Source: Gammaproteobacteria bacterium
Lineage (GTDB): Bacteria; Pseudomonadota; Gammaproteobacteria; Thiohalomonadales; Thiohalomonadaceae
Length of the DNA stretch: 64,000 nt
Direction of reading: 5' to 3'
Assembly: GCA_023228645.1 (NCBI GenBank)
Contig: JALOAT010000007.1
Location: forward strand, 42,616-106,615
The notes beneath the pieces are model-generated. The model was given only the letters and a program-made list of their open reading frames with translations, made no database searches and was not told where the DNA came from. Numbering within the stretch: position 1 is the stretch's first letter; every line of letters starts with the position of its first letter. The position numbers and the translations under genes were made by a program. Below, piece by piece: positions 19,862 to 29,726 of the stretch.

Positions 19862-20660
19862 ATGCTGTAACACCCCGATGGTTGACGTACAGAGCAGCCA
19901 CGATACCCGCCGCATTCCCATCAACAAGGTGGGTATCAAGGACATCCGCCACCCGGTGCGTATTCTCGATCGCACCGGCGGCGAGCAACACACCATCGCG
20001 AATTTCAACATGTACGTGAACCTGCCCCATAACTTCAAGGGCACGCACATGTCGAGGTTTGTGGAAATCCTTAACCGCCGCGAACGCGAGTTGTCGGTGA
20101 AGTCCTTCAAGGACATGCTGGCGGAAATGGTCCAGGTGCTCGAGGCCGAGGCCGGGCACATCGAAATGTCGTTCCCCTATTTCGTCCAGAAGAAGGCCCC
20201 CGTGTCCGGCGTGGAGAGCCTGATGGACTACGACGTGTGCTTCATTGGCGAGATCGTCGACGGCCAGCCGAGCATGAAGGTGCGCGTAGTGGTGCCGGTC
20301 ACCAGTCTGTGCCCGTGCTCCAAGGAGATCTCCGATCGCGGCGCCCATAACCAGCGCTCCCACGTGACCGTCACCGCCTGCTGCCACGGTTTCGTGTGGA
20401 TCGAGGAACTCATCGACCTGGTCGAGAAGGAAGCCTCCTGCGAACTGTACGGCCTGCTCAAGCGCCCGGATGAGAAGTACGTGACAGAGCGCGCCTATGA
20501 CAACCCGAAATTCGTGGAAGACATGGTGCGTGATGTGGCCGCGCGGCTGAACCAGGACGAGCGTATCGTTTCCTACATGGTGGAATCGGAAAATTTCGAA
20601 TCCATCCACAACCATTCCGCCTACGCCCTCATCGAGCACGACAAGCGCAAGGCTGTCTAG
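19854..20660 (+). CDS. folE2: GTP cyclohydrolase FolE2 (type IB)
   Basis: A 268-residue GCYH-IB enzyme making dihydroneopterin triphosphate from GTP for folate and queuosine. It is recognised by DVQSSHDTRRIPINKVGIKD at the N-terminus, the catalytic-cysteine region VPVTSLCPCSKEISDRGAHN, and SHVTVTACCHGFVWIEELID. Type IB enzymes can use metals other than zinc and in several bacteria are used under zinc shortage (family knowledge). Whether a zinc-dependent FolE also exists elsewhere cannot be seen. There is no obvious Zur-type palindrome upstream of queD. Confidence 0.94.
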   Translation: MTECCNTPMVDVQSSHDTRRIPINKVGIKDIRHPVRILDRTGGEQHTIANFNMYVNLPHNFKGTHMSRFVEILNRRERELSVKSFKDMLAEMVQVLEAEAGHIEMSFPYFVQKKAPVSGVESLMDYDVCFIGEIVDGQPSMKVRVVVPVTSLCPCSKEISDRGAHNQRSHVTVTACCHGFVWIEELIDLVEKEASCELYGLLKRPDEKYVTERAYDNPKFVEDMVRDVAARLNQDERIVSYMVESENFESIHNHSAYALIEHDKRKAV

Positions 20661-20669
20661 AAAACCGCC

Positions 20670-20714
20670 AACGCAAAGGCGCAAAGGACGCAAAGACCTT
20701 CGCGTCCTTTGCGC
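20670..20714. repeat. Short-period repeat hairpin (CGCAAAGG type)
   Basis: GCGCAAAGGACGC (20679-20691) pairs perfectly with 20702-20714 across a 10-base loop, and the left side begins AACGCAAAGGCG as at 17281. It lies between the convergent folE2 and aspartic protease genes and could act as a bidirectional terminator. The same GCGTTGGGC end string follows at 20733. Confidence 0.7.
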
Positions 20715-20758
20715 TGCTGACCTGGAAGATGCGCGTTGGGCCGTTTCTTCACCGCCCT

Positions 20759-21397
20759 TCAATACTTCTGCCGCAGCACGAGCGCAGCGCCCTCGCGCTG
20801 GATTTCGATGCGTCCCAGATAGGTCATGCCGAGCAGCACCTGGTTGCCGGTGGCGTCGTTGTCCAGCACGGAGGCCTCCACGTTGCGTAGCTGCAACTCA
20901 CCCACGCGCACGGTGTCCAGTTTCACCAGCCAGGCATTCACCGGGCCACCGGCGGTCAGCACGGTGTGCGGCTCGCCACGCAGACGGTAATCGATGCCGA
21001 GCCGACGGGCCTCCGCCGCGCCCAGCGTGACACTGCTCGCCCCCGTATCCACGATGAAATCCACCGCCTGGCCGTTGATGAACCCGCCGGTGCGGTAGAG
21101 GCCTGACTGCGGCCAGATCTGCACGGTGCTTTCCGTGGGCGGCGTGTATTGCGCGCCGATTTGTGCCCCGAGGGGGTAACGGCGCGCCTTGCCATCGATG
21201 AGCAACGTGGCCGCGTTGCTGTCCGCGCTCAGTAATTGAATGCCCTCGGGGCTGGTTTCGCCACGGGAGAGGATGCGGCGTTGGCCGTCGACGCTGAGCA
21301 CCGCCCGGTCACGGAACAGGGCCAGGACGGTGATCTCCTGAGGCGCAGCCATGGCGAGTGAAGGCAGGAGCAGCAGGGCAGGCAGCCAGCGTTTCAT
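20759..21397 (-). CDS. Retropepsin-like aspartic protease, clan AA, secreted
   Basis: A 212-residue protein with a signal peptide (MKRWLPALLLLPSLAMAA). The catalytic motif is FIVDTGASSVTLGAAEARRLGI near residue 115 (D-T-G-A), followed by GGPVNAWLVKLDTVRVGELQL and a final GMTYLGRIEIQREG. This matches the single-domain bacterial retropepsin-like family (TIGR02281 type), which acts as a dimer, probably in the periplasm. The N-terminal 90 residues form a separate domain of unknown role (ALFRDRAVLSVDGQRRIL). Its target is unknown. It is the last gene of the leftward block but has a gap before pgpA. Confidence 0.85.
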   Translation of the reverse strand: MKRWLPALLLLPSLAMAAPQEITVLALFRDRAVLSVDGQRRILSRGETSPEGIQLLSADSNAATLLIDGKARRYPLGAQIGAQYTPPTESTVQIWPQSGLYRTGGFINGQAVDFIVDTGASSVTLGAAEARRLGIDYRLRGEPHTVLTAGGPVNAWLVKLDTVRVGELQLRNVEASVLDNDATGNQVLLGMTYLGRIEIQREGAALVLRQKY

Positions 21398-21432
21398 GGC
21401 GCCAGCTTACCGCAACGGTGCGGGAGCGGGTA

Positions 21433-21900
21433 TCAGGCCAGCAGGTGGGCGGTGATCTGGAGCAACAGCCAGGCGGGCAGCGCCGCGAGCACGTCGTCCA
21501 GCATGATGCCGAAGCCGCCCGTGACGCGCCGGTCGACCCAGCGGATGGGCCAGGGCTTGGCGATGTCGAAAAGGCGGAACAGGACGAAGCCGAGGATCAC
21601 CGCCCAAACCGCGTGAGGTGCCGCGGCCATCACCAGCAAATAGCCCACCACCTCATCCCAGACGATGGCAGGTGCATCGTGGACGCCCAGCGCCCGCGCG
21701 GTGCGCCCGCACAGCCAGATGCCCAGGACGAACAGTGCGGCCACCACGGCGAGATACATGCCGAGCGGCAGGTCGCGCATGAGCAGGTACAACGGGACGG
21801 CCGCCAGGGTACCGAAGGTACCGGGCGCCTGACGTGCCAGCCCGCTGCCGAATCCGAACGCCAGCAGGTGGCCGGGATCGCGCAACAGAAGGCGCCTCAT
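21433..21900 (-). CDS. pgpA: Phosphatidylglycerophosphatase A
   Basis: A 155-residue inner-membrane enzyme removing phosphate from phosphatidylglycerophosphate to give phosphatidylglycerol. It shows the FGSGLARQAPGTFGTLAAVP motif, VHDAPAIVWDEVVGYLLVM (acidic metal-binding region), and IAKPWPIRWVDRRVTGGFGI with DDVLAAL. Several hydrophobic segments match membrane helices. The start overlaps the thiL stop by 4 bases, a typical thiL-pgpA pair. Confidence 0.94.
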   Translation of the reverse strand: MRRLLLRDPGHLLAFGFGSGLARQAPGTFGTLAAVPLYLLMRDLPLGMYLAVVAALFVLGIWLCGRTARALGVHDAPAIVWDEVVGYLLVMAAAPHAVWAVILGFVLFRLFDIAKPWPIRWVDRRVTGGFGIMLDDVLAALPAWLLLQITAHLLA

Positions 21901-22862
21901 GGCGACGCCCCGAAGTGATCGAAACCGGCCTGCTCCACAGGCATGCGGTGCCCATCCGGACCGTACACACGCAGCCCCTCCCCGGCCTCAATCACCCCTA
22001 CCGGCGTACACGGAAACGGCAGGGCGGCGATGGCCTCGGCCTGCGCGGGTGCCGCCGTGAAGCACAGCTCGTAATCGTCTCCGGCGGTCAGGGCGAATTG
22101 GCGCGCCCCGGCCTCACCCACCCTCCGGCAGAGCGCATCGGAAATCGGGAGATCCGCGAACTTGAGCGTGGCGCCCACGCGGCTGGCCTTGAGGATGTGG
22201 CCAAGGTCGGCGGCAAGACCGTCCGAGACGTCTATGGCCGCGGAGGCCAGTCCACGCAGGGCAAGACCCCAGGCAACGCGCGGCGTCGGCCGGTCCAGGC
22301 GCCCCCGCAGGAATTGCCCATCGGCGCCATCGGCAGACAGCTCACCCAGCGCGATGCGTAACCCGGCGCCGGCGTCGCCGAGCGTGCCGGTTACGTAGAT
22401 AAGGTCGCCCACACGCGCGCCGTCGCGGCGCAGTGCCTGGTTGGCCGGGATAAAGCCGTGGGCCTGAAGGGTGATGGTCAGCGGCCCCCGCACCGTGTCG
22501 CCACCCACCAACTGCACGCCATGGGCTTCGGCGAGCTGGAACAGCCCGCCGGCAAAGGCATCCAGCCAGGCCTCGTCGACCGACGGCAGGCTGAGGGAGA
22601 GCGTGATCCACGCGGGTTCCGCGCCCATGGCGGCAAGATCCGAAAGGTTCACTGCCAGGGCTTTGTGGCCAAGTGCAGCGGGATCGGTGGCCTGAGGGAA
22701 ATGACGGCCCTCCACCAGTGTGTCCATGGTGACCGCCAGCCGCGCATCCGACGGCATGCGCAGCAACGCGCAATCGTCCCCGACGCCCAGCTCCACATCG
22801 TCGCGCTTCACCCTCTGGCGGGTGAAAAAGCGCTCGATGAGCTGAAATTCGCCCAGCGCCAC
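21897..22862 (-). CDS. thiL: Thiamine-monophosphate kinase
   Basis: A 321-residue kinase making thiamine diphosphate, the cofactor used by Dxs in this window. It shows LGVGDDCALLRMPSDARLAVTM (acidic ATP/metal motif), HKALAVNLSDLAAMGAEPAW, VGGDTVRGPLTITLQAHGF, and AIDVSDGLAADLGHILKAS, all PurM/ThiL-fold signatures. It starts 4 bases after the nusB stop. Confidence 0.96.
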   Translation of the reverse strand: MALGEFQLIERFFTRQRVKRDDVELGVGDDCALLRMPSDARLAVTMDTLVEGRHFPQATDPAALGHKALAVNLSDLAAMGAEPAWITLSLSLPSVDEAWLDAFAGGLFQLAEAHGVQLVGGDTVRGPLTITLQAHGFIPANQALRRDGARVGDLIYVTGTLGDAGAGLRIALGELSADGADGQFLRGRLDRPTPRVAWGLALRGLASAAIDVSDGLAADLGHILKASRVGATLKFADLPISDALCRRVGEAGARQFALTAGDDYELCFTAAPAQAEAIAALPFPCTPVGVIEAGEGLRVYGPDGHRMPVEQAGFDHFGASP

Positions 22863-22866
22863 GCGC

Positions 22867-23298
22867 TTACTTGCGGGCGCTGGTCTCGGGCTTGCGCAGC
22901 TTCCGCGCCAGCTTGTCGAGCACGCCGTTCACGTACTTGTGTCCCTGCTCGGCACCGAACACCTTGGCCAGTTCCACCGCCTCGTTGATGGCAACCCGAT
23001 ACGGGACTTCCGGGTGCAGGGCAAGCTCACACACGCCGAGACGCAGAACCGCCCGCTCGACGGGGTCCACCGCATCGATACCGCGATCGATGACCGACGC
23101 AAGATGTTCGTCGAAGCTCTTCAGGTTGGCCGGCACTTCATGGAGCAACGTAGAAAAATACCCCACGTCGACACCGCTCATGTCCTCCTCGGCCAGGAAC
23201 TGTGTTTCCACGTCGGAGACGTTTTGCCCGGTGAGCTGCCATTGGTACAGCGCCTGGACGGCGCGCGAACGCGCGCGTGAACGAGGATTCGCGGCCAT
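22867..23298 (-). CDS. nusB: Transcription antitermination factor NusB
   Basis: A 143-residue all-helical RNA-binding factor that, with NusE (S10), binds boxA and supports rRNA antitermination. It shows RSRARSRAVQALYQWQLTGQ at the N-terminus, IDAVDPVERAVLRLGVCELA, and VPYRVAINEAVELAKVFG with a C-terminal KYVNGVLDKLA. It sits 3 bases downstream of ribH, the standard pairing. Confidence 0.96.
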   Translation of the reverse strand: MAANPRSRARSRAVQALYQWQLTGQNVSDVETQFLAEEDMSGVDVGYFSTLLHEVPANLKSFDEHLASVIDRGIDAVDPVERAVLRLGVCELALHPEVPYRVAINEAVELAKVFGAEQGHKYVNGVLDKLARKLRKPETSARK

Positions 23299-23301
23299 GT
23301 C

Positions 23302-23784
23302 TTACTTTTCGGCCCGAAGCTTGCCCAGCACGTTCACCATCTCGATGGCCGACAGTGCGGCTTCCACGCCCTTGTTCCCGGCCTTGGTGCCGGCGCGTTC
23401 GATGGCCTGCTCGATGGTGTCGACGGTGAGCACACCGAAGGACACCGGCACGTCGTGGCCGAGGGAGACCTGGGCCAGGCCCTTCACGCACTCGCCCGCC
23501 ACATAGTCGAAGTGCGGCGTGCCGCCGCGGATCACCGCACCGACGGCGATGATGGCATCGTACTTGCGGCCGGCGGCCATGCGCTGTGCCGCCAGCGGGA
23601 TCTCGAACGCGCCCGGGACACGCACGATCTCGATGGCGCCGTCTTCGGCGCCGTGGCGACGCAGGGTGTCGAGCACGCCCTCGAGCAGGCTCTCCACCAC
23701 GAAGCTGTTGAAGCGGCTGACGACGATGCCGAAGCGGGCACCGCCCGCGACCAGGTTGCCTTCGATGGTCTTCATGCTGCCCAT
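23302..23784 (-). CDS. ribH: 6,7-dimethyl-8-ribityllumazine synthase
   Basis: A 160-residue enzyme joining the ribityl-pyrimidine and dihydroxybutanone phosphate. It shows GIVVSRFNSFVVESLLEG, RVPGAFEIPLAAQRMA, VIRGGTPHFDYVAGECVKGL (catalytic histidine region) and VLTVDTIEQAIERAG. These are typical icosahedral-type RibH signatures. It precedes nusB and is separated from ribBA by 116 bases containing a repeat. Confidence 0.97.
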   Translation of the reverse strand: MGSMKTIEGNLVAGGARFGIVVSRFNSFVVESLLEGVLDTLRRHGAEDGAIEIVRVPGAFEIPLAAQRMAAGRKYDAIIAVGAVIRGGTPHFDYVAGECVKGLAQVSLGHDVPVSFGVLTVDTIEQAIERAGTKAGNKGVEAALSAIEMVNVLGKLRAEK

Positions 23785-23815
23785 GTGTTGTTCCTTCTCA
23801 AGTTCGCAAATTCGC

Positions 23816-23855
23816 AGAGAAAAGCCTTAACCACGGGGGACACGGGGAACGCGGG
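23816..23855. repeat. Short-period repeat (ACACGGGG type), single arm
   Basis: AGAGAAAAGCC then TTAACCACGGGGGACACGG and GGAACGCGGG, closely related to the two 34-base arms at 28855-28888 and 29501-29534. Only one arm is clear here. It lies in the 116-base gap between ribBA and ribH. Confidence 0.65.
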
Positions 23856-23900
23856 TTGGGAAGAATGTTCCACCCTGCTCGTGTCTCGCCCACGGATGTT

Positions 23901-25016
<1,116 letters not shown>

Positions 25017-25029
25017 GGATGTCAGACGA

Positions 25030-25692
25030 TCACTTTTTTAGGAAGCCGTTCTCGGCCAGAAAATCGAGCGTGATGCCCGGCGTGTTGGCCTGCGCGGCGC
25101 GTTCGCCGAGCAGCAGTCGTTCGAGGTAGCGCGCGATGACGTCCACTTCGAGATTCACGCGGCGACCCACGGTGAAGTCGCCCATGGTGGTTTCGCTGAG
25201 CGTATGCGGGACGATGTTCAGTTCAAACTCGGCGCCTTGCACGGCGTTCACGGTGAGGCTGATGCCGTCCACGCAGATGGAGCCCTTTTCCGCGATGTAC
25301 TTGGCCAGTTCGTCCGGCGCACGAATCACAAAACGCACGGAGCGACCGTCGTCCCAGCGCCGCACCACACTGCCGACGCCGTCCACGTGGCCGGACACCA
25401 GATGCCCGCCAAGGCGCGAGTTGGGTGTGAGCGCCTTCTCCAGGTTCACACGGCTGCCGATGCGCAGTTCGGAAAAGCTGGTGCGCGCCAACGTCTCGCC
25501 GGACACGTCGGCCCAGAAGCCGTCGCCGGGCAACTCCACCGCCGTGAGGCAGACGCCGTTCACGGCGATGCTGTCACCAAGCTGGACGTCGCCCAAATCG
25601 AGCCGGCCCGTACGCACACGCAGGCGCACATCCGCGCCGCGCGGCTCCAGGGCGGCGACCTCGCCTACTGACTGGATGATTCCGGTGAACAT
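25030..25692 (-). CDS. ribE: Riboflavin synthase, alpha subunit
   Basis: A 220-residue enzyme that dismutates two lumazines to riboflavin. It has the internal duplication of the family. The first lumazine-binding repeat begins MFTGIIQSVGEVAAL, and the second begins near LVSGHVDGVGSVVRRWD. GDSIAVNGVCLTAVEL and GSICVDGISLTVNAV are the equivalent ligand-binding blocks of the two halves. It starts 13 bases before ribBA in the operon direction. Confidence 0.96.
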   Translation of the reverse strand: MFTGIIQSVGEVAALEPRGADVRLRVRTGRLDLGDVQLGDSIAVNGVCLTAVELPGDGFWADVSGETLARTSFSELRIGSRVNLEKALTPNSRLGGHLVSGHVDGVGSVVRRWDDGRSVRFVIRAPDELAKYIAEKGSICVDGISLTVNAVQGAEFELNIVPHTLSETTMGDFTVGRRVNLEVDVIARYLERLLLGERAAQANTPGITLDFLAENGFLKK

Positions 25693-25734
25693 GAGGGAGA
25701 AAGTCTCGAGAAACCGACCCGCATGATATGCCCC

Positions 25735-26826
25735 TCAGCGCAGGCTTGTCACCCGAGCCGTGACGCGCCAGTCGCGACCGACGGCACGGATGTCGGTGAT
25801 AGTGAGCGGGATGGCCTGGGCCATGGCATCGAGACCGGGTAGCTCGAACAGCGCACGTGCGCCGTGGCCCATGAGTTTCGGGGCGACGTAGATCACCATT
25901 TCATCGACCAGCCCCTGGGCAACAAAAGCGCCGGCCAGGGCCGGTCCGGTCTCCACCAGGACCTCGTTCACATCCCGCGCGGCGAGACCGCGCAGCAGGG
26001 CCGCCAAATCCACGTGGCCGCCTCGCGCGGGGAGCTGCAGCAACGTGGCACCCGCTTCGCGCAGCGCGGCGGTCAGTACCGTGGCAGTGGTGGCGATCAG
26101 CGCCCCGCCCTGCAACACGCGGGCGTCGGCGGGGATGCGCAGCCGCGAATCCACCACCACCCGCAGCGGCTGGTGCGTGCGGCCCTCGAGGCGCACGGTC
26201 ATTGCCGGGTCGTCGGCCAGTACCGTGTAGGCGCCCGTGACAATGGCGCAACTGCGCGCCCGCAGGTGTTGTACGTCGAGCCGCGCCGCCTCTGACGTGA
26301 TCCACTTACTCTCGCCGCTGGCCATGGCGGTACGCCCGTCCAGACTCATAGCGGACTTCACGCGCACATAAGGGAGGCCGGTGCGCATGCGCTTGGCAAA
26401 TCCGGGATTCAGGGCCTCGGCCTGGGCCGCCAACAGCCCGCTCGCCACCGCGACGCCCGCCGCCCGCAACCGCGCCAAGCCGTTGCCTGCCACCCTGGGG
26501 TTGGGGTCTTCCATGGCGGCGACCACGCGCGCCACGCCGGCGGCGAGCAGCGCGTCGGTGCAGGGCGGTGTGCGGCCGTGATGGCAGCACGGTTCCAGGC
26601 TCACATAGGCGGTGGCGCCGCGTGCCCGTTCGCCGGCTTGGCGCAAGGCCACCACCTCCGCGTGCGGACCCCCGGCGCGTTCATGCCAGCCCTCGCCCAC
26701 CGTCTCGCCGTCGCGCACCAGTACGCAGCCGACGCGCGGATTGGGGCTGGTGGTCTCCAGGCCCTGTGCCGCGAGCTGGATGGCGCGCGCCATGTGGGCG
26801 TGGTCGGCCGCGGTGAAAGCGTTCAT
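25735..26826 (-). CDS. ribD: Bifunctional riboflavin pyrimidine deaminase/reductase
   Basis: A 363-residue protein with an N-terminal deaminase (residues 1-145) and a C-terminal reductase. Zinc ligands are visible in GPHAEVVALRQAGE (H-A-E) and SLEPCCHHGRTPPCTDALL. The reductase part has VRVKSAMSLDGRTAMASGESKWITS. It carries out two consecutive steps of riboflavin synthesis. It overlaps nrdR by 4 bases. Confidence 0.96.
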   Translation of the reverse strand: MNAFTAADHAHMARAIQLAAQGLETTSPNPRVGCVLVRDGETVGEGWHERAGGPHAEVVALRQAGERARGATAYVSLEPCCHHGRTPPCTDALLAAGVARVVAAMEDPNPRVAGNGLARLRAAGVAVASGLLAAQAEALNPGFAKRMRTGLPYVRVKSAMSLDGRTAMASGESKWITSEAARLDVQHLRARSCAIVTGAYTVLADDPAMTVRLEGRTHQPLRVVVDSRLRIPADARVLQGGALIATTATVLTAALREAGATLLQLPARGGHVDLAALLRGLAARDVNEVLVETGPALAGAFVAQGLVDEMVIYVAPKLMGHGARALFELPGLDAMAQAIPLTITDIRAVGRDWRVTARVTSLR

Positions 26827-27338
26827 GGGCGCGACTTGCCGCCCTTTCCGATGAGGGGGAGCTGGTTGCGGCGGGCCTCGGCCGAGGGTTCGTTCTGCAT
26901 GCGCTCGATCTCCTCGCGGAAGGCGTTCACGTCCTGGAAACGCCGGTAGACCGAGGCGAAACGCACGTAGGCCACTTCATCCATGGCACGCAGCTCGTCC
27001 ATCACCCACTCGCCGAGCAGGCCCGAGGCGACCTCGCGATCGCCCGTGGCGCGCAGCTTGTGTTTGATGCGGCTCACCGCTGCCTCGATGGCCTCCATGC
27101 TCACCGGGCGTTTTTCCAGCGCGCGCAGCAGGCCGCCGCGCAGCTTGTCCTCGTTGAACGGCTCGCGGATACCGCTGCGCTTGACGATGCGCGGCATCAC
27201 CAGTTCGGCCGATTCGAAGGTGGTGAAGCGCTCGCTGCAAGTGAGGCATTCGCGACGCCGGCGCACCATGTCGCCCTCGTTCGCGAGGCGCGAATCGATG
27301 ACCTTGGTGTCCGGCGCACCGCAAAAAGGACAACGCAT
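26823..27338 (-). CDS. nrdR: Transcriptional repressor NrdR
   Basis: A 171-residue regulator of ribonucleotide reductase genes. The N-terminal zinc ribbon has two cysteine pairs (MRCPFCGAPDTKVIDSR and RRECLTCSERFTTFE), followed by the ATP-cone (VMPRIVKRSGIREPFNEDKL and on). In the cell it binds NrdR boxes when loaded with (d)ATP. It is the first gene of the leftward rib block and is separated from glyA by a repeat element. Confidence 0.97.
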   Translation of the reverse strand: MRCPFCGAPDTKVIDSRLANEGDMVRRRRECLTCSERFTTFESAELVMPRIVKRSGIREPFNEDKLRGGLLRALEKRPVSMEAIEAAVSRIKHKLRATGDREVASGLLGEWVMDELRAMDEVAYVRFASVYRRFQDVNAFREEIERMQNEPSAEARRNQLPLIGKGGKSRP

Positions 27339-27347
27339 GATCTTTAA

Positions 27348-27478
27348 GTCCGCAAATGAACGCCAATGAACGCCAATGTCATTCGCGTGCCCCGCGACGG
27401 ATGCAAGCCATGGCTACGACACCAGTCCGCAACGCACATGTTTGACATGCCTTGGCGCCCACGCGTTCATTGGCGGAC
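27348..27478. repeat. Inverted short-period repeat element (AACGCCAATG type)
   Basis: The left arm GTCCGCAAATGAACGC starts at 27348 and repeats an AATGAACGCC unit twice. The right arm (about 27464-27478) is GCGTTCATTGGCGGAC, its reverse complement with one difference. It lies between glyA and nrdR and follows the same architecture as the other short-period elements, with a different unit. Confidence 0.7.
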
Positions 27479-27487
27479 TTTGTTCAA

Positions 27488-28747
<1,260 letters not shown>

Positions 28748-28946
28748 TCCTGAATCGGCTCGGAAGTAGGGCGGGAGGGGCTCCGCGAAAGACCGGAAAG
28801 GTTACCTGATCCGGGGCGTTTTTGCATTCGGCCCGGGGGGCAGCAGAGAAGAGGAAGCATTAACCACGGGGAACACGGGGGACACGGGGAAATCCATGTT
28901 GTTCTGTAGATGCGGTTTCGATGACCGCCGGTGGTTGTGAAAGGCA

Positions 28947-29013
28947 TTCGCCCACGGGGTGGGCTCCTACGGGTGGTTATCGAAACCTTGTAGGAGCCGA
29001 CACCGTCGGCGAA
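28947..29013. repeat. REP-like doublet, type 1
   Basis: The arm at 28947-28970 (TTCGCCCACGGGGTGGGCTC plus CTAC) and the arm at 28990-29013 are inverted copies with 3 differences in 24. Each arm is itself partly palindromic, as in Pseudomonas-type REP sequences with a GTAGGAGC end. Confidence 0.75.
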
Positions 29014-29130
29014 TACCGTCCTACGTGTCAAACCCCGCGGCGATTTTGGCGTTGAATGGAGTGCCGGAGCGGCCTCAGACCACATGGTTTTCATCCCGCC
29101 ACAGTGAATTGGGGTGAGGGATTTTCGTGT

Positions 29131-29206
29131 GTGGGAGCGAGCTTCCGCTCGCGATTTTCAGGCTGGGGCTTCTTTGGAACCATCGCGAGCAAGAGCTCGC
29201 TCCCAC
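29131..29206. repeat. REP-like doublet, type 2
   Basis: The arm at 29131-29155 begins GTGGGAGCGAGC and ends GCTCGCGAT. The arm at 29182-29206 is its inverted copy with 3 differences in 25. GTGGGAGCGAGC...GCTCGCGAT resembles REP elements known in Pseudomonas and relatives. No REP-associated transposase gene is seen in the window. Confidence 0.8.
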
Positions 29207-29310
29207 AAACCCGGTGGTCACAGGGCGGAAGTGCCTCGACTACCAGTCGCCCTATGAGGCCTTCGCCAAAGCACTACGTGGTGCACTTAGAACCTGACTC
29301 CGCCAACTCC

Positions 29311-29402
29311 CCTCCTGGGCCTGTCTCTTGGTCACATTTCGCCGTTGTAGCCTGCCCCTCTTGCCCCCTCTCCCTCCGGGCCGTCTCTTTGTCACATCTT
29401 GC
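29311..29402 (+). repeat. Two direct copies of a 40-base repeat (TGTCTCTTNGTCACAT)
   Basis: Copy one (29311-29351) reads CTGGGCCTGTCTCTTGGTCA and on. Copy two (29363-29402) reads CCCTCTCCCTCCGGGCCGTC and on, both continuing CTCTT-N-GTCACAT. A third copy lies on the minus strand at 37934-37980. A further CCCTCTCCCTCCGGG start at 29403 leads into a palindromic tail (GCGCATGGATGCGC). Confidence 0.75.
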
Positions 29403-29560
29403 CCCCTCTCCCTCCGGGAGACGAGCGCATGGATGCGCGAGGTAGAGCAACGCAGGGAGCGGTTGCCGAGGGCTGGGGAGAGGGGATCAATTCAGGTGCG
29501 CCCGTGTTCCCCGTGTTCCCCGTGGTTAATGCTTTTCTCTTCCCTACCAGCACTTGGACG

Positions 29561-29592
29561 GGCAAAAAGAAAACCCCGCCGTTGGCGGGGTT
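29561..29592 (-). terminator. Rho-independent terminator for the 29727-30653 gene
   Basis: AACCCCGCC (29572-29580) and GGCGGGGTT (29584-29592) form a 9-bp stem with a 3-base loop. Read leftward, the stem is followed by TTCTTTTTGCC. It lies 135 bases downstream of the leftward gene ending at 29727. Confidence 0.8.
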
Positions 29593-29726
29593 ATGGGTGG
29601 AGTCCTTCCCGGGAAGAATCCCGGCCCCTTGGGGGGCTTCTTTTTGGTTGTTTGGACGTCCCTGTCAATGCCCGTCCTAGGCCTTTCCCTGAATCCGGTG
29701 CGGCCCTTACAGGGTTCGCGAAACCG

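Larger units (their letters stand above)
28855..29534. repeat. 680-base region bounded by 34-base inverted repeats (ACACGGGG type)
   Basis: Bases 28855-28888 (AAGCATTAACCACGGGGAAC and on) are the reverse complement of 29501-29534 with one difference in 34. The adjoining outer bases are also similar (GAAGAG-rich). No ORF with protein-like composition lies between. It might mark an insertion of one element into another, since two REP doublets lie within. Confidence 0.75.
28748..29726. other. 979-base intergenic region filled with repeats
   Basis: No convincing gene is present in either strand. The ORFs that exist are short, proline/arginine-rich and out of step with the repeats. The region contains, in order, the left 34-base arm of a long inverted repeat, a REP doublet of one type (28947-29013), a REP doublet of a second type (29131-29206), two copies of a 40-base repeat (29311-29402), CCCTCTCCCTCCGGG strings, the right 34-base arm and a terminator. 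It separates glyA from the sulfur-related block. Confidence 0.75.

Noticed and set aside
25693..25734. FMN riboswitch near the riboflavin genes
   Set aside because: The gaps between the rib genes are too short and no conserved FMN aptamer strings were seen.
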